NCBI GenBank assembly: GCA_027019605.1
Contig: JALUWJ010000043.1
Location: 31,281-95,280, forward strand
DNA: 64,000 bases
Direction: 5' to 3'
Source: Henriciella sp.
Lineage (GTDB): Bacteria; Pseudomonadota; Alphaproteobacteria; Caulobacterales; Hyphomonadaceae
How positions within the stretch are numbered: the stretch's first letter is position 1; each line of letters opens with the position of its first letter. This document shows positions 1 through 10,560 of the stretch, piece by piece. Made by a program: the position numbers and the translations under genes. Below the pieces are notes generated by a model. It did no database searches. It was not told the origin of the DNA and saw nothing but the letters and a program-made list of their open reading frames with translations.

Positions 1-1665
1 GACAGGATGATACCAGCGCGATAGGGCCTCCACGCCGACAATCGCATTCGATTTCGCGTCGACGATTGGCTGGAACTGCATGTCGAGATTATCAGCGTCG
101 ATCGCGCTAACCAAGTCTTGCGCCAATTCGCGCTGACTGCGCACGCGGGCCTTAAATGCTTCAGAGTATTCCTTCCAGCACCCGCCACCGCTTGATTTCG
201 CCGCCAGCAATGCAAGATCAGCTTCATTCATCAATCGATCGACATCTGAAGCATCCAGTTCTATCGCGCGAACGCCAATGCTCGCGCCGCATTGGACGTC
301 GGTATTGGCATAATGAAACGGTTGCTGAAGCGCATTCAGCAACTCTTCGACAAATTTCATTACTTGACCGCGCTTTTTGGTTCGGGAAATCAAGAGTGCG
401 AACTCATCGCCGCCAAACCGGCAAAGCAAATCCATCGGTTCGCACAGCAGTTCAAGGCGCTTAGCAACCAATTTGAGGATCTCATCACCGCCGGTCTGGC
501 CAAATGTGTCATTCGTCCATTTGAAATTGTCCAGATCAATCCAAATCAGAGCGCTCTCTGCAGTGTCGCGGATCGCGCTTGCAAGATGGGCTTTCAGAGC
601 TTCCTTGAAAGAGGTGCGATTGAGCAAACCTGTCAGAGGGTCGTACTCGGTCAAAAACGCAGCGCGTTCTTCGCTCAAACGCAGCTGAGAAATGTCCGTC
701 GCTGAGCCCCGATATCCGGCATATTTTCCATCTTCAAACACGGGCCGTGCGGACACTTTCCAAAACCGGGATTCTGACTCGACCGTATCAGCAAGCTCGA
801 GTTCAAGCGCGACCACTTCAGATCCACGCGCCACTCTCGCCCGCAGAAGCTCTCGCTCTGGCGAAGGCGCAAACACAGACAGCCAATCTTTGCCTTGCAA
901 AAAAGCGCGCAACTGCGCACCGAGCAGCTCATCATTGCTGATCTCGACCAATTCACCTTCAGCACTGGTCGACCAGAAGAATGTATCCGTCGCGAACCCA
1001 ACGTCGCGTAGAACGCTATTGATTTCACGCGTCCGCTCGGCCGCAGTTTCGATCTCGGTGAGCTGTTTATTGTAGCGCGAAAAATACCAGCGCGCGCAAA
1101 TCGCGAGGCCACTAAAATAGGCCAGGATCACCATCGAAACGAGCGATGCTCCAAGCTCTGGCTGCAACAGCGTATTAGCCAGAAAGCCGCCAACCGTGGC
1201 AGCCAGAATGATCCGGCCAAGCTGAGGCATATATTGCAGCAAAACCGCAGCCGCGAGCGTCGATCCGGAGAGAATTGCGCCGAAAACCAGATGCGCTTCT
1301 GAAGGTGAAATGAGCGCCAAGACGCCAGGCACGACGCTCCACGTCACGCACAACACGACAAAAGAAAAACTCTTGGTCAGCGTGGCAATATTACCCTCGC
1401 CGTCACTTTCAAACACTTCCGCTCGCTCGCGCGTGCTCAGCAAGAACAGTGCGCCACAAAGCAACACATGCGCCGACAACCAAAAGTCGAAGACGCCATT
1501 CTCTGTGATGTCAGTCATAAACAGGACGGCAGCGGTCACCAGACTCGCCATGAACAGGACCGGTGCGACCAAAGACACAAGCGCAATTTCGCGCGCTTGT
1601 TGGATGTCTTTCTTGCCCGATGAGAGGTTCATGTATCCCAAAGAAGGTGTCTTAGCCGTTTGCAT
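1..1665 (-). CDS. Membrane-anchored PAS-GGDEF-EAL c-di-GMP protein (3' end outside window)
   Basis: The reading frame is open from an ATG at 1665 to the left edge, giving 555 codons without a stop. The first ~165 residues hold about five hydrophobic segments. A PAS-like region (about 180-290) ends in the typical GSATDIS junction. The GGDEF domain follows, with YDPLTGLLNR, the metal-binding IDLD, and an intact RFGGDEFAL motif (GGDEF at 418-422). The protein then enters an EAL domain: QPIVDAKS and the EAL signature itself (VEALSRW) are the last residues visible. Such proteins make and/or degrade cyclic di-GMP at the inner membrane. The allosteric I-site normally five residues before GGDEF (RxxD) reads EPMD, so product inhibition is probably lost. 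Whether the EAL half is catalytic cannot be judged because it is cut. Confidence 0.93.
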   Translation of the reverse strand, partial: MQTAKTPSLGYMNLSSGKKDIQQAREIALVSLVAPVLFMASLVTAAVLFMTDITENGVFDFWLSAHVLLCGALFLLSTRERAEVFESDGEGNIATLTKSFSFVVLCVTWSVVPGVLALISPSEAHLVFGAILSGSTLAAAVLLQYMPQLGRIILAATVGGFLANTLLQPELGASLVSMVILAYFSGLAICARWYFSRYNKQLTEIETAAERTREINSVLRDVGFATDTFFWSTSAEGELVEISNDELLGAQLRAFLQGKDWLSVFAPSPERELLRARVARGSEVVALELELADTVESESRFWKVSARPVFEDGKYAGYRGSATDISQLRLSEERAAFLTEYDPLTGLLNRTSFKEALKAHLASAIRDTAESALIWIDLDNFKWTNDTFGQTGGDEILKLVAKRLELLCEPMDLLCRFGGDEFALLISRTKKRGQVMKFVEELLNALQQPFHYANTDVQCGASIGVRAIELDASDVDRLMNEADLALLAAKSSGGGCWKEYSEAFKARVRSQRELAQDLVSAIDADNLDMQFQPIVDAKSNAIVGVEALSRWYHPV

Positions 1666-1773
1666 GTCCCTAAACCCACTCAGACGCTAGGGAGATAGAA
1701 TAGGCGAATTTTGGAACAGAACTGTTGAGACTGATCGGGAGATTTCAGGTTCGCTGTTTACGGTTCAGAAACG

Positions 1774-1801
1774 AAAAACGCCCCGCTGTGAAAGCGAGGC
1801 G
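1774..1801 (-). terminator. Rho-independent terminator of the suc operon
   Basis: Read on the minus strand, CGCCTCGC (1801-1794) can pair with GCGGGGCG (1786-1779) with one G-T wobble, and the stem is followed directly by five T (1778-1774). It lies 25 bases after the sucB stop, where the end of the operon is expected. Confidence 0.8.
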
Positions 1802-1825
1802 TCCTTCAGAAACAATCAGCGACCG

Positions 1826-3328
1826 TTAAACGTCGAGCAACAAGCGCTCTGGATCTTCCAGCGCTTCCTTCACGCGGACAAGGAAGGTCACCGCTTCTTT
1901 GCCATCGACGATACGGTGATCATAAGACAGCGCCAGATACATCATCGGACGGATAACAACTTGGCCATCGACCGCCACTGGGCGTTGCTCGATCCGGTGC
2001 ATGCCGAGCACACCCGACTGCGGAGGATTCAAGATCGGGGTCGACATCAGCGAGCCATAGACCCCGCCATTTGTAATCGTGAATGTACCGCCCTGCATGT
2101 CGGCGATTGAAAGCGTGCCATCACGGGCTTTCTTGGCGACATTGCCAAGCTCGGCCTCAATGCCAGCAATCGACAATTCATCACAATCGCGCAGCACCGG
2201 CACAACCAAGCCGCGGTCGGTGCCAACCGCCATGCCAATGTCATAGTGGTTCTTGTAGATGATGTCGGTGCCATCGATTTCTGCGTTCACCGCCGGGATT
2301 TCTTTCAGCGCAGAAACAACCGCCTTGGTGAAGAAGCCCATGAAACCAAGCTTCACGCCATGCTTTTCAAAGAACGCATCCTTATAGGCTTTGCGAAGCT
2401 CCATAACAGCGCTCATGTCCACATCATTAAATGTGGTCAGCATGGCCGCTGTGTCTTGGGCTTCTTTCAAGCGGCGCGCGATGGTCTGGCGCAAGCGGGT
2501 CATGCGCACACGCTCTTCGCGCGGTCCGAGATCGCGCGGGGCTTTCGCTTCAGCTGGCGCGCTGGCCGCTTTTGGTGCGTTCACATAGGCAAGCGCATCA
2601 GCTTTTGTGGCGCGCCCGTCCCGGCCTGTTCCAGGAATGCTGGCAGGATTTACGCCCGCTTCAGCAGAGATACGGCGAACAGACGGCGCAACCGGGCGAT
2701 CGCCTGTCGCAGCAGGCGCTGCTGCAGGAGCCGGTGCTGGAGCGGCAGGGGCTGGTGCAGCACTGGCGCCTGCTCCGGCTGCGATCCGCGCGATGACAGC
2801 GCCAGGGGTCACGCCATCGCCTTCAGCGACAAGCCATTCAGCGATCACGCCATCTGCGGTCGCAGGAACTTCCAGGGCCACCTTGTCGGTCTCGATTTCG
2901 GCGATTGTCTCGTCTTTGGAAACGCTCTCGCCAACCTGTTTGAGGAAAGATGCAATCGTGCCTTCGGCAACGCTTTCGCCCATGCTTGGCACGGTCACGT
3001 CTACGCTCGCACCGCCAGAACTCGCAGCAGGTGCTGCAGCTGGAGCAGGGGCAGCTTCTGGCGCTGCAGCAGGGGCCGAGGCGGCCGCGCCATTGGCCCC
3101 GCCTAGACGGCCAAGCAAGGCGCCAATCTCTACCGTGTCGCCTTCATTGGCGACGATTTCGCTCAAGGTTCCAGCGGCTTCCGCGGACACTTCTACGGCA
3201 ACCTTGTCGGTTTCCAGCTCGACAAGGACATCATCCTTCGCGACCGTCTCACCGGCAGATTTCAGCCATTTTCCAACCGTCGCTTCGGTAACGCTTTCGC
3301 CCAATGTTGGGACTACGATATCGGTCAT
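1826..3328 (-). CDS. sucB: 2-oxoglutarate dehydrogenase E2 (dihydrolipoyl succinyltransferase), two lipoyl domains
   Basis: This 500-aa protein transfers the succinyl group to CoA in the 2-oxoglutarate dehydrogenase complex of the TCA cycle. Two lipoyl domains are visible, each with the ETDKVA lipoylation motif (Lys42 and Lys149), separated by an Ala/Pro-rich linker. A second such linker leads to a peripheral subunit-binding domain (about 210-250, beginning [10 protein letters not shown]) and the catalytic acyltransferase domain (about 270-500) with the DHRIVDG active-site motif near the C terminus. The classical enterobacterial SucB carries one lipoyl domain and is about 405 aa, so this is a long form. 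It is the last gene of sucCDAB, 34 bases after sucA. No lpd (E3) gene follows, so E3 must be encoded elsewhere. Confidence 0.97.
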   Translation of the reverse strand: MTDIVVPTLGESVTEATVGKWLKSAGETVAKDDVLVELETDKVAVEVSAEAAGTLSEIVANEGDTVEIGALLGRLGGANGAAASAPAAAPEAAPAPAAAPAASSGGASVDVTVPSMGESVAEGTIASFLKQVGESVSKDETIAEIETDKVALEVPATADGVIAEWLVAEGDGVTPGAVIARIAAGAGASAAPAPAAPAPAPAAAPAATGDRPVAPSVRRISAEAGVNPASIPGTGRDGRATKADALAYVNAPKAASAPAEAKAPRDLGPREERVRMTRLRQTIARRLKEAQDTAAMLTTFNDVDMSAVMELRKAYKDAFFEKHGVKLGFMGFFTKAVVSALKEIPAVNAEIDGTDIIYKNHYDIGMAVGTDRGLVVPVLRDCDELSIAGIEAELGNVAKKARDGTLSIADMQGGTFTITNGGVYGSLMSTPILNPPQSGVLGMHRIEQRPVAVDGQVVIRPMMYLALSYDHRIVDGKEAVTFLVRVKEALEDPERLLLDV

Positions 3329-3362
3329 ATTTGGTCTCTGTCTTCGTCTTGTTCTTAATTGA

Positions 3363-6300
3363 TTAGGTGACCAGACTGTCTTCTACAGGCTTGTCGCCAA
3401 GGGCGGCTGAGATGAAAGCATCTTTCTCTCGATTGTGGGTTGAGAGCAAGCCCGTCGCCGTTGCAGCAGCGGGTGGGCGCCCTGTATATTTAGGACGAGA
3501 ATTCTCAAACCCAACCCGGTTTGCAGCCCATTCCAGCTCATCACGAATAAATGTCCAGCCCCCCATGTTCCGAGGCTCTTCCTGGCACCAAACCAGTTCA
3601 GCCTGCGGGAACCGTTTCAACTCTTCCATAAGAGCTTTACGCGGAACAGGGTAGAATTGTTCCACGCGGAGCAGATAAACATCGTCGGCACCGCTCTCTT
3701 CGCGCGCTTCGAACAGGTCGTAATAGACCTTGCCCGAGCAAACGACGACGCGGCGGATCTTCTCATCATCCACCAGTTTCACCTTGCCCTGACGGCCCGG
3801 TGTTTCCGCATCATCCCAGAGGACACGGTGGAAAGACGACTTGGTGTTCATGTCATCAAAATTGCTGGTTGCCAGTTTGTGACGCAGCAATGATTTCGGC
3901 GTCATGATCACCAGTGGCTTGCGGAAGTCACGATGGATCTGGCGGCGCAGGGCGTGGAAATAGTTCGCTGGCGTCGTCAGATTACAGACTTGCCAATTGT
4001 CTTCAGCGCACATCTGCAAGAAGCGCTCAAGTCTGGCAGATGAGTGCTCTGGTCCCTGCCCTTCATAGCCGTGAGGCAAGAGCATGGTCAGACCCGACAT
4101 CCGCAACCATTTGCGTTCGGCCGAGGAAATAAACTGATCGAAGAAGACCTGCGCGCCGTTCGAGAAGTCTCCAAATTGTGCTTCCCACATGACAAGCGCA
4201 TTTGGATTGGCCAGCGAGTAGCCATACTCATAGCCCAGCACCGCTTCTTCAGAGAGAAGGGAATCGATCACTTCATACTCAGCCTGGCCTTCGCGAAGGT
4301 GGTTGAGCGCGGTGTAGCGATCGCCGGTATTCTGATCGACCATATGGCTGTGGCGCTGCGAGAATGTGCCTCGCCCGCAATCCTGGCCTGACAAGCGAAC
4401 ATGGAAGCCTTCGTCGAGAAGCGTTGCAAATGCCAGATGTTCAGCCGTTGCCCAGTCCAGACCTTTGCCGGTCGAAACTGCGTCTGCCCGTCCTTTGATC
4501 ACGCGGCCAAGCGTCCGGTGAATGTTGACGCCATCTGGAACCGTGGTGATTTTCTCACCCAGTTCTTTCAGTTTCGCTTTGGACACGCCAGTCTTACCGC
4601 GGCGATCATCATCCTCTGGCAGGCCGAGGCCTTCCCATTCGCCTTGCAGCCAATCAGCCTTGTTTGTTTTGACGGTCTTTCCGTCTTCAAACGCTTTGTC
4701 CAAGAACGCTTCAAACGCTTTGACTTCAGCATTGACCGCTTCAGCCGTCAGCAAGCCTTCAGAAACGAGGCGTTCACTGTACAGTTCGCGGGTCGATTTG
4801 TGAGACTTGATGGTCGTGTACATGACCGGCTGGGTAAACATGGGCTCATCGCCCTCATTGTGTCCAAACCGGCGGTAGCAGAACATGTCGATGACAACGT
4901 CTTTGCCAAATTTCTGGCGATACTCCGTCGCGACCTTAGCGGCATAGACGACCGCTTCAGGATCATCTCCGTTGACGTGGAAGATTGGAGCCTGGACCAT
5001 CAAAGCGACATCAGATGGGTATGGCGATGAGCGCGAATACATCGGGCTCGTCGTGAAACCAATCTGGTTGTTGATGATGAAGTGGATGGTGCCGCCCGTC
5101 CGGTAGCCTTGCAGGCCAGAAAGCGCGAAACACTCTGCCACGACGCCTTGTCCAGCAAAGGCCGCATCACCGTGCAAGAGGAGCGGCAGCTTCTTAGATC
5201 GGTCCAGATTTCCACGCTCTTCATATTGCATGAATTGCTTGGCTCGAACGCGGCCGAGCACCACTGGATCTACGGCTTCCAGGTGAGACGGGTTGGCATT
5301 CATTGTCAGGTGGACATGGTTGCCATCGAACTCGCGGTCCGATGATGCCCCCAAATGGTATTTTACGTCACCTGATCCGAACTCGCCTGCACCTTGAGTC
5401 GAGCCGCCCATGAATTCATGGAAGATCTTCTCATAGTCTTTGCCCATGACAGCGGCCAGCATGTTCAGACGCCCGCGGTGCGGCATGCCGACAACGATTT
5501 CGTCAACGCCAAGTGCGCCGCCGCGCTTGATGATCTGTTCCAGAGCCGGGACAGCCGCTTCACCCCCATCCAGGCCGAACCGCTTGGTTCCGGGATAGCG
5601 CTTGTGGAGAAAACGCTCAAAGGTTTCCGCTTCGATCAGTTTCGACAGAATGGCTTTCTTGCCCTCTGGCGTAAACGCAACGCCTTTATCAGGCCCTTCG
5701 ATGCGTTCTTGCAGCCAGCTTTTCTCTTCCGGATCGGAGATGTGCTGGAATTCAATGCCGAGCGTTGAGCAATATGTCCGCCGGACAATTTCGAGGATTT
5801 GACGCACGCTGGCGCGCTCCAAACCCAGCACACCATCGATAAAGATGTCGCGATCAAGGTCGGCTTCTTCAAATCCATAACTCTTCGGGTCGAGTTCTGG
5901 CTGATAGTCTGGTTTTTCGAGGCCGAGCGGATCGAGCATGGCCTGCAAGTGGCCCCGCATCCGATAGGCGCGGATCATCATCAGCGCTTTGACCGAATCT
6001 TTCACGGCCTGCGAAATGTCAGCGTCCGACGCCGCTGGGGCAGACGATTTGATCTTCTTCTCTAGCTTTGGCTCCAGCAGAGTCCAATTGCCATCAAAGG
6101 CTGCGGTCTCTTCAGGAGACGCAGGTTTCGGCCAAGCCGTACGTTTCCAGCTGGCGCCATCCGCATTGCGAGTCGCGTCCGCGCTGCCATCGCCAACTTC
6201 TTCGAAGAAGGCGCGCCAACTCTCAGGAACCGAGTTTGGATTCTCGGCATACTGGGCCTGCATCTGTTCGATCCAGACCGCGCTTCCCCCATACAAAAAC

Positions 6301-6368
6301 AAAGTGTCTAGCATCGCAGCGTTTTGTGCGCTGCGACCACCGTCGACCGGGGATCCGTCGTCTGCCAT
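3363..6368 (-). CDS. sucA: 2-oxoglutarate dehydrogenase E1 component
   Basis: The 1001-aa product is the thiamine-diphosphate-dependent decarboxylase of the 2-oxoglutarate dehydrogenase complex. It matches the family in length and order: an N-terminal E2-binding segment ([29 protein letters not shown]), the conserved GMPHRGRLN region, [10 protein letters not shown], the ThDP-binding GDDPEAV...FGHNEGDEP stretch, and the C-terminal transketolase-like part with [13 protein letters not shown] and [15 protein letters not shown]. The ATG at 6368 is preceded by an AAAGGA ribosome site. The gene lies 87 bases after sucD and 34 before sucB, all in one direction. The assignment is not in doubt. Confidence 0.98.
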   Translation of the reverse strand: MADDGSPVDGGRSAQNAAMLDTLFLYGGSAVWIEQMQAQYAENPNSVPESWRAFFEEVGDGSADATRNADGASWKRTAWPKPASPEETAAFDGNWTLLEPKLEKKIKSSAPAASDADISQAVKDSVKALMMIRAYRMRGHLQAMLDPLGLEKPDYQPELDPKSYGFEEADLDRDIFIDGVLGLERASVRQILEIVRRTYCSTLGIEFQHISDPEEKSWLQERIEGPDKGVAFTPEGKKAILSKLIEAETFERFLHKRYPGTKRFGLDGGEAAVPALEQIIKRGGALGVDEIVVGMPHRGRLNMLAAVMGKDYEKIFHEFMGGSTQGAGEFGSGDVKYHLGASSDREFDGNHVHLTMNANPSHLEAVDPVVLGRVRAKQFMQYEERGNLDRSKKLPLLLHGDAAFAGQGVVAECFALSGLQGYRTGGTIHFIINNQIGFTTSPMYSRSSPYPSDVALMVQAPIFHVNGDDPEAVVYAAKVATEYRQKFGKDVVIDMFCYRRFGHNEGDEPMFTQPVMYTTIKSHKSTRELYSERLVSEGLLTAEAVNAEVKAFEAFLDKAFEDGKTVKTNKADWLQGEWEGLGLPEDDDRRGKTGVSKAKLKELGEKITTVPDGVNIHRTLGRVIKGRADAVSTGKGLDWATAEHLAFATLLDEGFHVRLSGQDCGRGTFSQRHSHMVDQNTGDRYTALNHLREGQAEYEVIDSLLSEEAVLGYEYGYSLANPNALVMWEAQFGDFSNGAQVFFDQFISSAERKWLRMSGLTMLLPHGYEGQGPEHSSARLERFLQMCAEDNWQVCNLTTPANYFHALRRQIHRDFRKPLVIMTPKSLLRHKLATSNFDDMNTKSSFHRVLWDDAETPGRQGKVKLVDDEKIRRVVVCSGKVYYDLFEAREESGADDVYLLRVEQFYPVPRKALMEELKRFPQAELVWCQEEPRNMGGWTFIRDELEWAANRVGFENSRPKYTGRPPAAATATGLLSTHNREKDAFISAALGDKPVEDSLVT

Positions 6369-6455
6369 GTCTTACCGTCCTTTGTATAGACGGCCCGGCG
6401 GGGTCAATAATGGCCTCGTCTGGCCGCCCTTTGCCTTTTTATATAGTGCGGCGTG

Positions 6456-7358
6456 TTAACCTTTTAATACCTCGACCATGGTCGTGCCCAAACGGGCAGG
6501 ACTTGGAGATACTTTGATTCCGGCCGCTTCCATAGCTGCGATTTTGGACTCAGCGTCGCCTTTACCGCCCGAAACGATGGCACCTGCGTGTCCCATGGTT
6601 CGGCCTTTTGGCGCTGTGCGGCCCGCGATGAAGCCTACCATTGGCTTCTTGCGACCTTTCTTGGCCTCATCGATCAGGAACTGAGCGGCTTCTTCTTCAG
6701 CTGAGCCGCCAATTTCACCAATCATGACGATGCTTTCTGTCTCGTCATCTGCAAGGAACATTTCCAACACGTCGATAAACTCGGTGCCTTTGACCGGGTC
6801 GCCGCCAATGCCGACCGCAGAAGTCTGGCCGAGGCCTTCGACAGAGGTTTGGTAAACTGCTTCATAGGTCAGTGTGCCTGAACGAGAGACCACACCGACA
6901 GAGCCCTTCTTGAAGATCTTGCCCGGCATAATGCCAATCTTACACGCCTCTGGGGTCAAAAGACCTGGGCAGTTTGGCCCGATCAGGCGGGAATTGGATT
7001 TGTCGAGTTTCGCCTTCACGCGAACCATGTCGAGCACTGGCACACCTTCAGTGATACACACGATCAGCGGGATCTCAGCATCAATCGCTTCTTCGATCGC
7101 TGCGGCAGCGCCGGCTGGCGGCACATAGATCACAGTTGCGTCTGCACCGGTCGCGTCTTTTGCGTCTGCTGCATTCGCGAAGATCGGCAGAGAAGCGCCA
7201 TTATCGGCGGTCCAGCTTTCGCCAGCTTTACGTGGGTGCGTGCCCGCCACCATTTGCGTGCCGTAATATTCGAGCGCTTGATTGGTGTGGAAAGAGCCGG
7301 TTTTACCTGTAAGGCCCTGCACAATAACTTTTGTGTTTGAATCGATAAGAATAGACAT
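6456..7358 (-). CDS. sucD: Succinyl-CoA ligase alpha subunit
   Basis: This 300-aa protein carries the CoA-binding N-terminal domain ([12 protein letters not shown]), the GPNCPG motif and the phosphohistidine loop [10 protein letters not shown] near residue 247, all diagnostic of the alpha subunit of succinyl-CoA synthetase. With SucC it forms succinate from succinyl-CoA while making ATP or GTP. Its ATG lies five bases after the sucC stop, so the two subunits are probably translated in a coupled way. The length is normal for the family. Confidence 0.98.
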   Translation of the reverse strand: MSILIDSNTKVIVQGLTGKTGSFHTNQALEYYGTQMVAGTHPRKAGESWTADNGASLPIFANAADAKDATGADATVIYVPPAGAAAAIEEAIDAEIPLIVCITEGVPVLDMVRVKAKLDKSNSRLIGPNCPGLLTPEACKIGIMPGKIFKKGSVGVVSRSGTLTYEAVYQTSVEGLGQTSAVGIGGDPVKGTEFIDVLEMFLADDETESIVMIGEIGGSAEEEAAQFLIDEAKKGRKKPMVGFIAGRTAPKGRTMGHAGAIVSGGKGDAESKIAAMEAAGIKVSPSPARLGTTMVEVLKG

Positions 7359-7363
7359 GGGTC

Positions 7364-8560
7364 TTACGCGCCTTTCACGGCTGCAACAATTTTCTGGGCG
7401 GCGTCATCAAGGTCATCAGCAGGAATGATGTTCATCCCGCTATCGGCCAGAATGGCCTTGCCTTGGTCAACATTTGTACCTTCGAGGCGCACAACAAGCG
7501 GCACAGCGAGAGAGGTCTCTTTCACCGCCTGAATCACACCTTCGGCGATCACGTCACATTTCATGATGCCACCAAAGATGTTGACCAGAATGCCCTTCAC
7601 CGCCGGGTCTTTCATGATGATCTTGAACGCCGCGGCGACTTTCTCTGCATTGGCGCCGCCGCCAACATCACAGAAGTTTGCTGGCTCTTCGCCATACAGC
7701 TTGATGATGTCCATCGTCGCCATGGCGAGGCCTGCGCCGTTGACCATACAGCCAATCGTGCCGTCGAGCGCGATATAAGCCAGGTCCCATTCAGACGCTT
7801 CAATCTCTTTTTCGTCTTCTTCGGTCGTGTCGCGCAGTTCCATAATGTCTGGGTGACGGAACAGGGCGTTGCCATCAAAGCTCACTTTGGCATCGAGCAC
7901 GCGCAGATTGCCGCTTTCCATGACGATCAGCGGATTGATCTCCAGCATCGACATGTCTTTTTCGGTGAACGCTTTGTAGAGGATCGGGAACAGCTTCATG
8001 CCATCTTCGCGCGCCGCACCGTCGAGGGCGAGTGCATCACAAAGTTGTGAGGCAGCGGCTTCGGTGACGCCTTCTGCCGGATCGATTGGCAAAGTCAGGA
8101 TTTTCTCAGGCGTGTCGTGCGCAACCGCTTCGATGTCCATGCCGCCTTCTGTAGACGCCACAAAGGCCGGACGACCGGTTTCGCGATCAACCAGCAAAGA
8201 GAGGTAAAGCTCCGTCGCGATGTCTGCGCCATCTTCGACATAAAGGCGATTAACCTGCTTGCCTTCAGCGCTCGTTTGCGCCGTCACAAGATGGTTACCC
8301 AGCATCGCTTTGGCGTGATCCATGACTTCCTCTTTCGAGAAAGCGAGGCGAACACCGCCTTTTTCGCCTGCTGCGGCCTCAACGAATTTACCCTTACCGC
8401 GTCCACCTGCGTGGATTTGGCTTTTCACAACCCAAAGTGGCCCCGGTAATGTATCAACAGCGGTCTGCACATCGTCGAGCGTAAGAATTGGGACGCCGTC
8501 AGCCACAGGTGCACCGAATTCTTTCAGGACAGCCTTGGCTTGGTATTCGTGAATGTTCAT
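7364..8560 (-). CDS. sucC: Succinyl-CoA ligase beta subunit
   Basis: The 398-aa product begins MNIHEYQAK, the standard start of the beta subunit. It shows the ATP-grasp features [21 protein letters not shown] and the C-terminal [10 protein letters not shown] and VRLEGTN motifs. A longer frame beginning with TTG at 8581 is open, but the ATG at 8560 is preferred because it starts at the family's conserved N terminus and has AAAAGG eleven bases upstream. It is the first gene of the sucCDAB operon, downstream of a sigma-70-like promoter at 8649-8622. No mdh gene precedes it, although many alphaproteobacteria have one there. Confidence 0.97.
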   Translation of the reverse strand: MNIHEYQAKAVLKEFGAPVADGVPILTLDDVQTAVDTLPGPLWVVKSQIHAGGRGKGKFVEAAAGEKGGVRLAFSKEEVMDHAKAMLGNHLVTAQTSAEGKQVNRLYVEDGADIATELYLSLLVDRETGRPAFVASTEGGMDIEAVAHDTPEKILTLPIDPAEGVTEAAASQLCDALALDGAAREDGMKLFPILYKAFTEKDMSMLEINPLIVMESGNLRVLDAKVSFDGNALFRHPDIMELRDTTEEDEKEIEASEWDLAYIALDGTIGCMVNGAGLAMATMDIIKLYGEEPANFCDVGGGANAEKVAAAFKIIMKDPAVKGILVNIFGGIMKCDVIAEGVIQAVKETSLAVPLVVRLEGTNVDQGKAILADSGMNIIPADDLDDAAQKIVAAVKGA

Positions 8561-8621
8561 GAGGGTATCAGCCTTTTGCAACGGACAGGGACACGCAAGT
8601 ATGTCCCCAAAAGTCGCGCGC

Positions 8622-8649
8622 CTTATAGCATCGCCACCCGCCGTGACAA
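8622..8649 (-). promoter_or_regulatory. Likely sigma-70-type promoter of sucCDAB
   Basis: On the minus strand TTGTCA (8649-8644) and TATAAG (8627-8622) are separated by 16 bases, placing a start site near 8615, about 55 bases before the sucC ATG. This is a pattern match only. Confidence 0.55.
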
Positions 8650-8671
8650 CCGTCTGTAGCTGGAAATCGTG

Positions 8672-8724
8672 AGCCTGGGTTCATAGTAGAAACCCAGGCT
8701 ACCCTGTATACTCGTTATACGAGT
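8672..8724 (-). terminator. Two stem-loops after the PhoD-like gene
   Basis: A perfect 10-bp stem AGCCTGGGTT (8672-8681) / AACCCAGGCT (8691-8700) and a second stem ACTCGT (8710-8715) / ACGAGT (8719-8724) lie between the end of the PhoD-like gene and the suc promoter. Neither is followed by a clear T-run on either strand, so calling them terminators is an inference from position. Confidence 0.45.
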
Positions 8725-8733
8725 GCTGCCGAT

Positions 8734-9924
8734 TTATTTTACACCAATATCGTCAAATGAGACGGTGTTTTCGCGGACGGTAACCCCTGAATTGTCTTTG
8801 ACTTTGAGCGACAGGGATTTTGCCTCCCAGTCGATCTCGACAGAGCCATAGTTTTCAGGCGCAAAACCTGCCCCAACTTGGCGCGCATCCATCTCTTCTG
8901 ATTCGGTCGCGAAAGAGACGTTGAGCGATGAGGCTGTCAGCTCGTTGGCTTCATATGGAAGAACGCCGTCTTCTTCGTAGATGAAAGCGGTGTGGCGATC
9001 ACCCGACAAGAAAACGACGCCGCTTGCCTCTGTCTTTTTGATAAGATCAAACAGACGTTGGCGTTCAGCTGGCATTGCCGCCCAAGCTTCCCATCCATGC
9101 GCGGTTGGCATGACCTGGATCGAGGAGGCGATCAGGCGAATGTCAGCGGGTTGCTGCAACTGGTTTTCGAGCCACGTCCACTGCGCCGCGCCGAGCATGT
9201 CCTGCATGCTGCCGTCTGGCGCTGGCATGTAACGCTCCTTGCCTTTCGCGCCCCATTCGTCCGTGGGGGTCAAACCCGACCGGAAAAAGCGCGTATCCAG
9301 CATAATCACCTGGGTGCGCTTACCTTCTGGTCCGAAGCTGCGAGCGTAATAAGTCCCTGGCCACTGCCCGACATCCTGATCTTCCAAGCCCCAGAAGACC
9401 TCATGAATGCGCTCAGCCATACGGCGGAACGCAAACTCGCTGCCGGCATCGTTGGCGCCATAGTCATGGTCATCCCAAGACACCATCATCGGCGTGGTTT
9501 CACGCACTTTTTGAAAGTCCTCGCGCGCCGCGAGGTCGGCAAAGGATTCCCGCACTTCATCCAAGAGCGGCTGATTGTTGACATAGGCGCGGCCATCGCG
9601 GTCGCCATACACATTATCGCCAACCATCAGGAAAAGATCCGCCTCTTCCGCTGGCAAGCTCATCATCGCTGCCGAAGGGCCTTTTTCTTCGTCGAGGCAA
9701 GAGCCAATCAAAATCTTTGTCAGAACAGCATCTGAAGCAGGCAGAGACATCCCGGCCGATGCCTTAGGCAGAGCGCTGTCCGGAATTGTGTCATAATAAT
9801 AGTCGAGCGCATCTTCGACTGTTTGCGGAGCGGGTGTGAACAGACTGATCCCTCCGCTCTGCGTTGTGCATCCCGTTAGTGCCAGCAAAGCAGCGCCCGC
9901 CAAAAATACCTGCTTCATACCCAT
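8734..9924 (-). CDS. PhoD-like metallophosphatase lipoprotein
   Basis: The 396-aa protein begins with a lipoprotein signal: a short hydrophobic run ending in the lipobox LTGC (Cys at about residue 19), so it is probably anchored in an envelope membrane facing the periplasm. It shows the PhoD alkaline phosphatase/phosphodiesterase pattern: LIGSC, MVGDNVYGD, MVSWDDHDYGAND, IMLDTRFFR and SGDRHTAF. These Asp, Asn and His residues fit the dinuclear or Fe/Ca metal site. It is shorter than classical PhoD (about 550 aa) and lacks a Tat motif, matching the PhoD-like subfamily. The substrate is unknown. It stands alone, with hairpins after its stop. Confidence 0.88.
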   Translation of the reverse strand: MGMKQVFLAGAALLALTGCTTQSGGISLFTPAPQTVEDALDYYYDTIPDSALPKASAGMSLPASDAVLTKILIGSCLDEEKGPSAAMMSLPAEEADLFLMVGDNVYGDRDGRAYVNNQPLLDEVRESFADLAAREDFQKVRETTPMMVSWDDHDYGANDAGSEFAFRRMAERIHEVFWGLEDQDVGQWPGTYYARSFGPEGKRTQVIMLDTRFFRSGLTPTDEWGAKGKERYMPAPDGSMQDMLGAAQWTWLENQLQQPADIRLIASSIQVMPTAHGWEAWAAMPAERQRLFDLIKKTEASGVVFLSGDRHTAFIYEEDGVLPYEANELTASSLNVSFATESEEMDARQVGAGFAPENYGSVEIDWEAKSLSLKVKDNSGVTVRENTVSFDDIGVK

Positions 9925-9994
9925 CTCCTAATAAGAACCAATTGTGCTTCCTTATGCAGGAAGGACGACAGGAATGTAACAAGAGTCGCGCCGA

Positions 9995-10549
9995 TTAAAC
10001 CCCGACAAATAAGTTCCACATCAATCGGCCAGGCAAAAACGTGAACAGGCCCGCAATCGCCATCCCGCCCAGGAACATGCCGGTCATGGTGTGGCGGTGT
10101 TTGCGCACGTCCCGGCGCCGGATAGCCGCCACGCCAAATGGCAGTCCAATCAGGGTCCAAGCAGATAGCGCATGGATTGGACTGTAGGCGTTCTGAAACA
10201 GGCCGGTGATGAAAAATGACGAAACGGCCGTCACGGTCATGGCGACAATCCAGGTCCAGCCCAGTGTCTTGTGAAACCGAAAGCCCTTCGGGGCCGACAG
10301 CAGAACAAGGCCGATGCAAAACGCACTCAAAGCCCCGGCAACATGAATTTTGATTTGCAGCGGCGCTTCCAGAAGCGGCGTGAAATCAATCCGGAAATGT
10401 GGATCCACATTCGGCTCTGCCGCGAGGATGAAATAGCTCACAACCAGATAGATGGCGAAAGCAGCCCCGAGCTGCCACGCCCACCAAGGCGTGGCCTGAA
10501 CAAGAGCGCGAAGAGAGAGAGTTGGAGGAAACGCTGTTTTTATTGTCAT
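9995..10549 (-). CDS. DUF2306-type multi-helix membrane protein
   Basis: The 184-aa product has about five to six hydrophobic helices with histidines set near helix ends (KIHVAGALSAF, RFHKTLGWTW, SPIHALSAWTL, KHRHTMTGMFLGG), the layout of the DUF2306 family. A longer frame begins with TTG at 10570, but the ATG at 10549 has GAGGAGAGGG just upstream and is preferred. It follows the carotenoid oxygenase by 11 bases, so it is the last gene of the DUF2141/oxygenase/DUF2306 operon. The intramembrane histidines could bind haem or a metal; that is inference. No catalytic role is established that I can name. Confidence 0.8.
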   Translation of the reverse strand: MTIKTAFPPTLSLRALVQATPWWAWQLGAAFAIYLVVSYFILAAEPNVDPHFRIDFTPLLEAPLQIKIHVAGALSAFCIGLVLLSAPKGFRFHKTLGWTWIVAMTVTAVSSFFITGLFQNAYSPIHALSAWTLIGLPFGVAAIRRRDVRKHRHTMTGMFLGGMAIAGLFTFLPGRLMWNLFVGV

Positions 10550-10560
10550 TATCCCTCTCC

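Noticed and set aside
2246..3362. Long open frames on the plus strand opposite sucB (up to 286 codons)
   Set aside because: They lie fully antisense to a certain gene, have Ala/Pro/Arg-rich composition with no motif, and arise from codon bias in GC-rich DNA.
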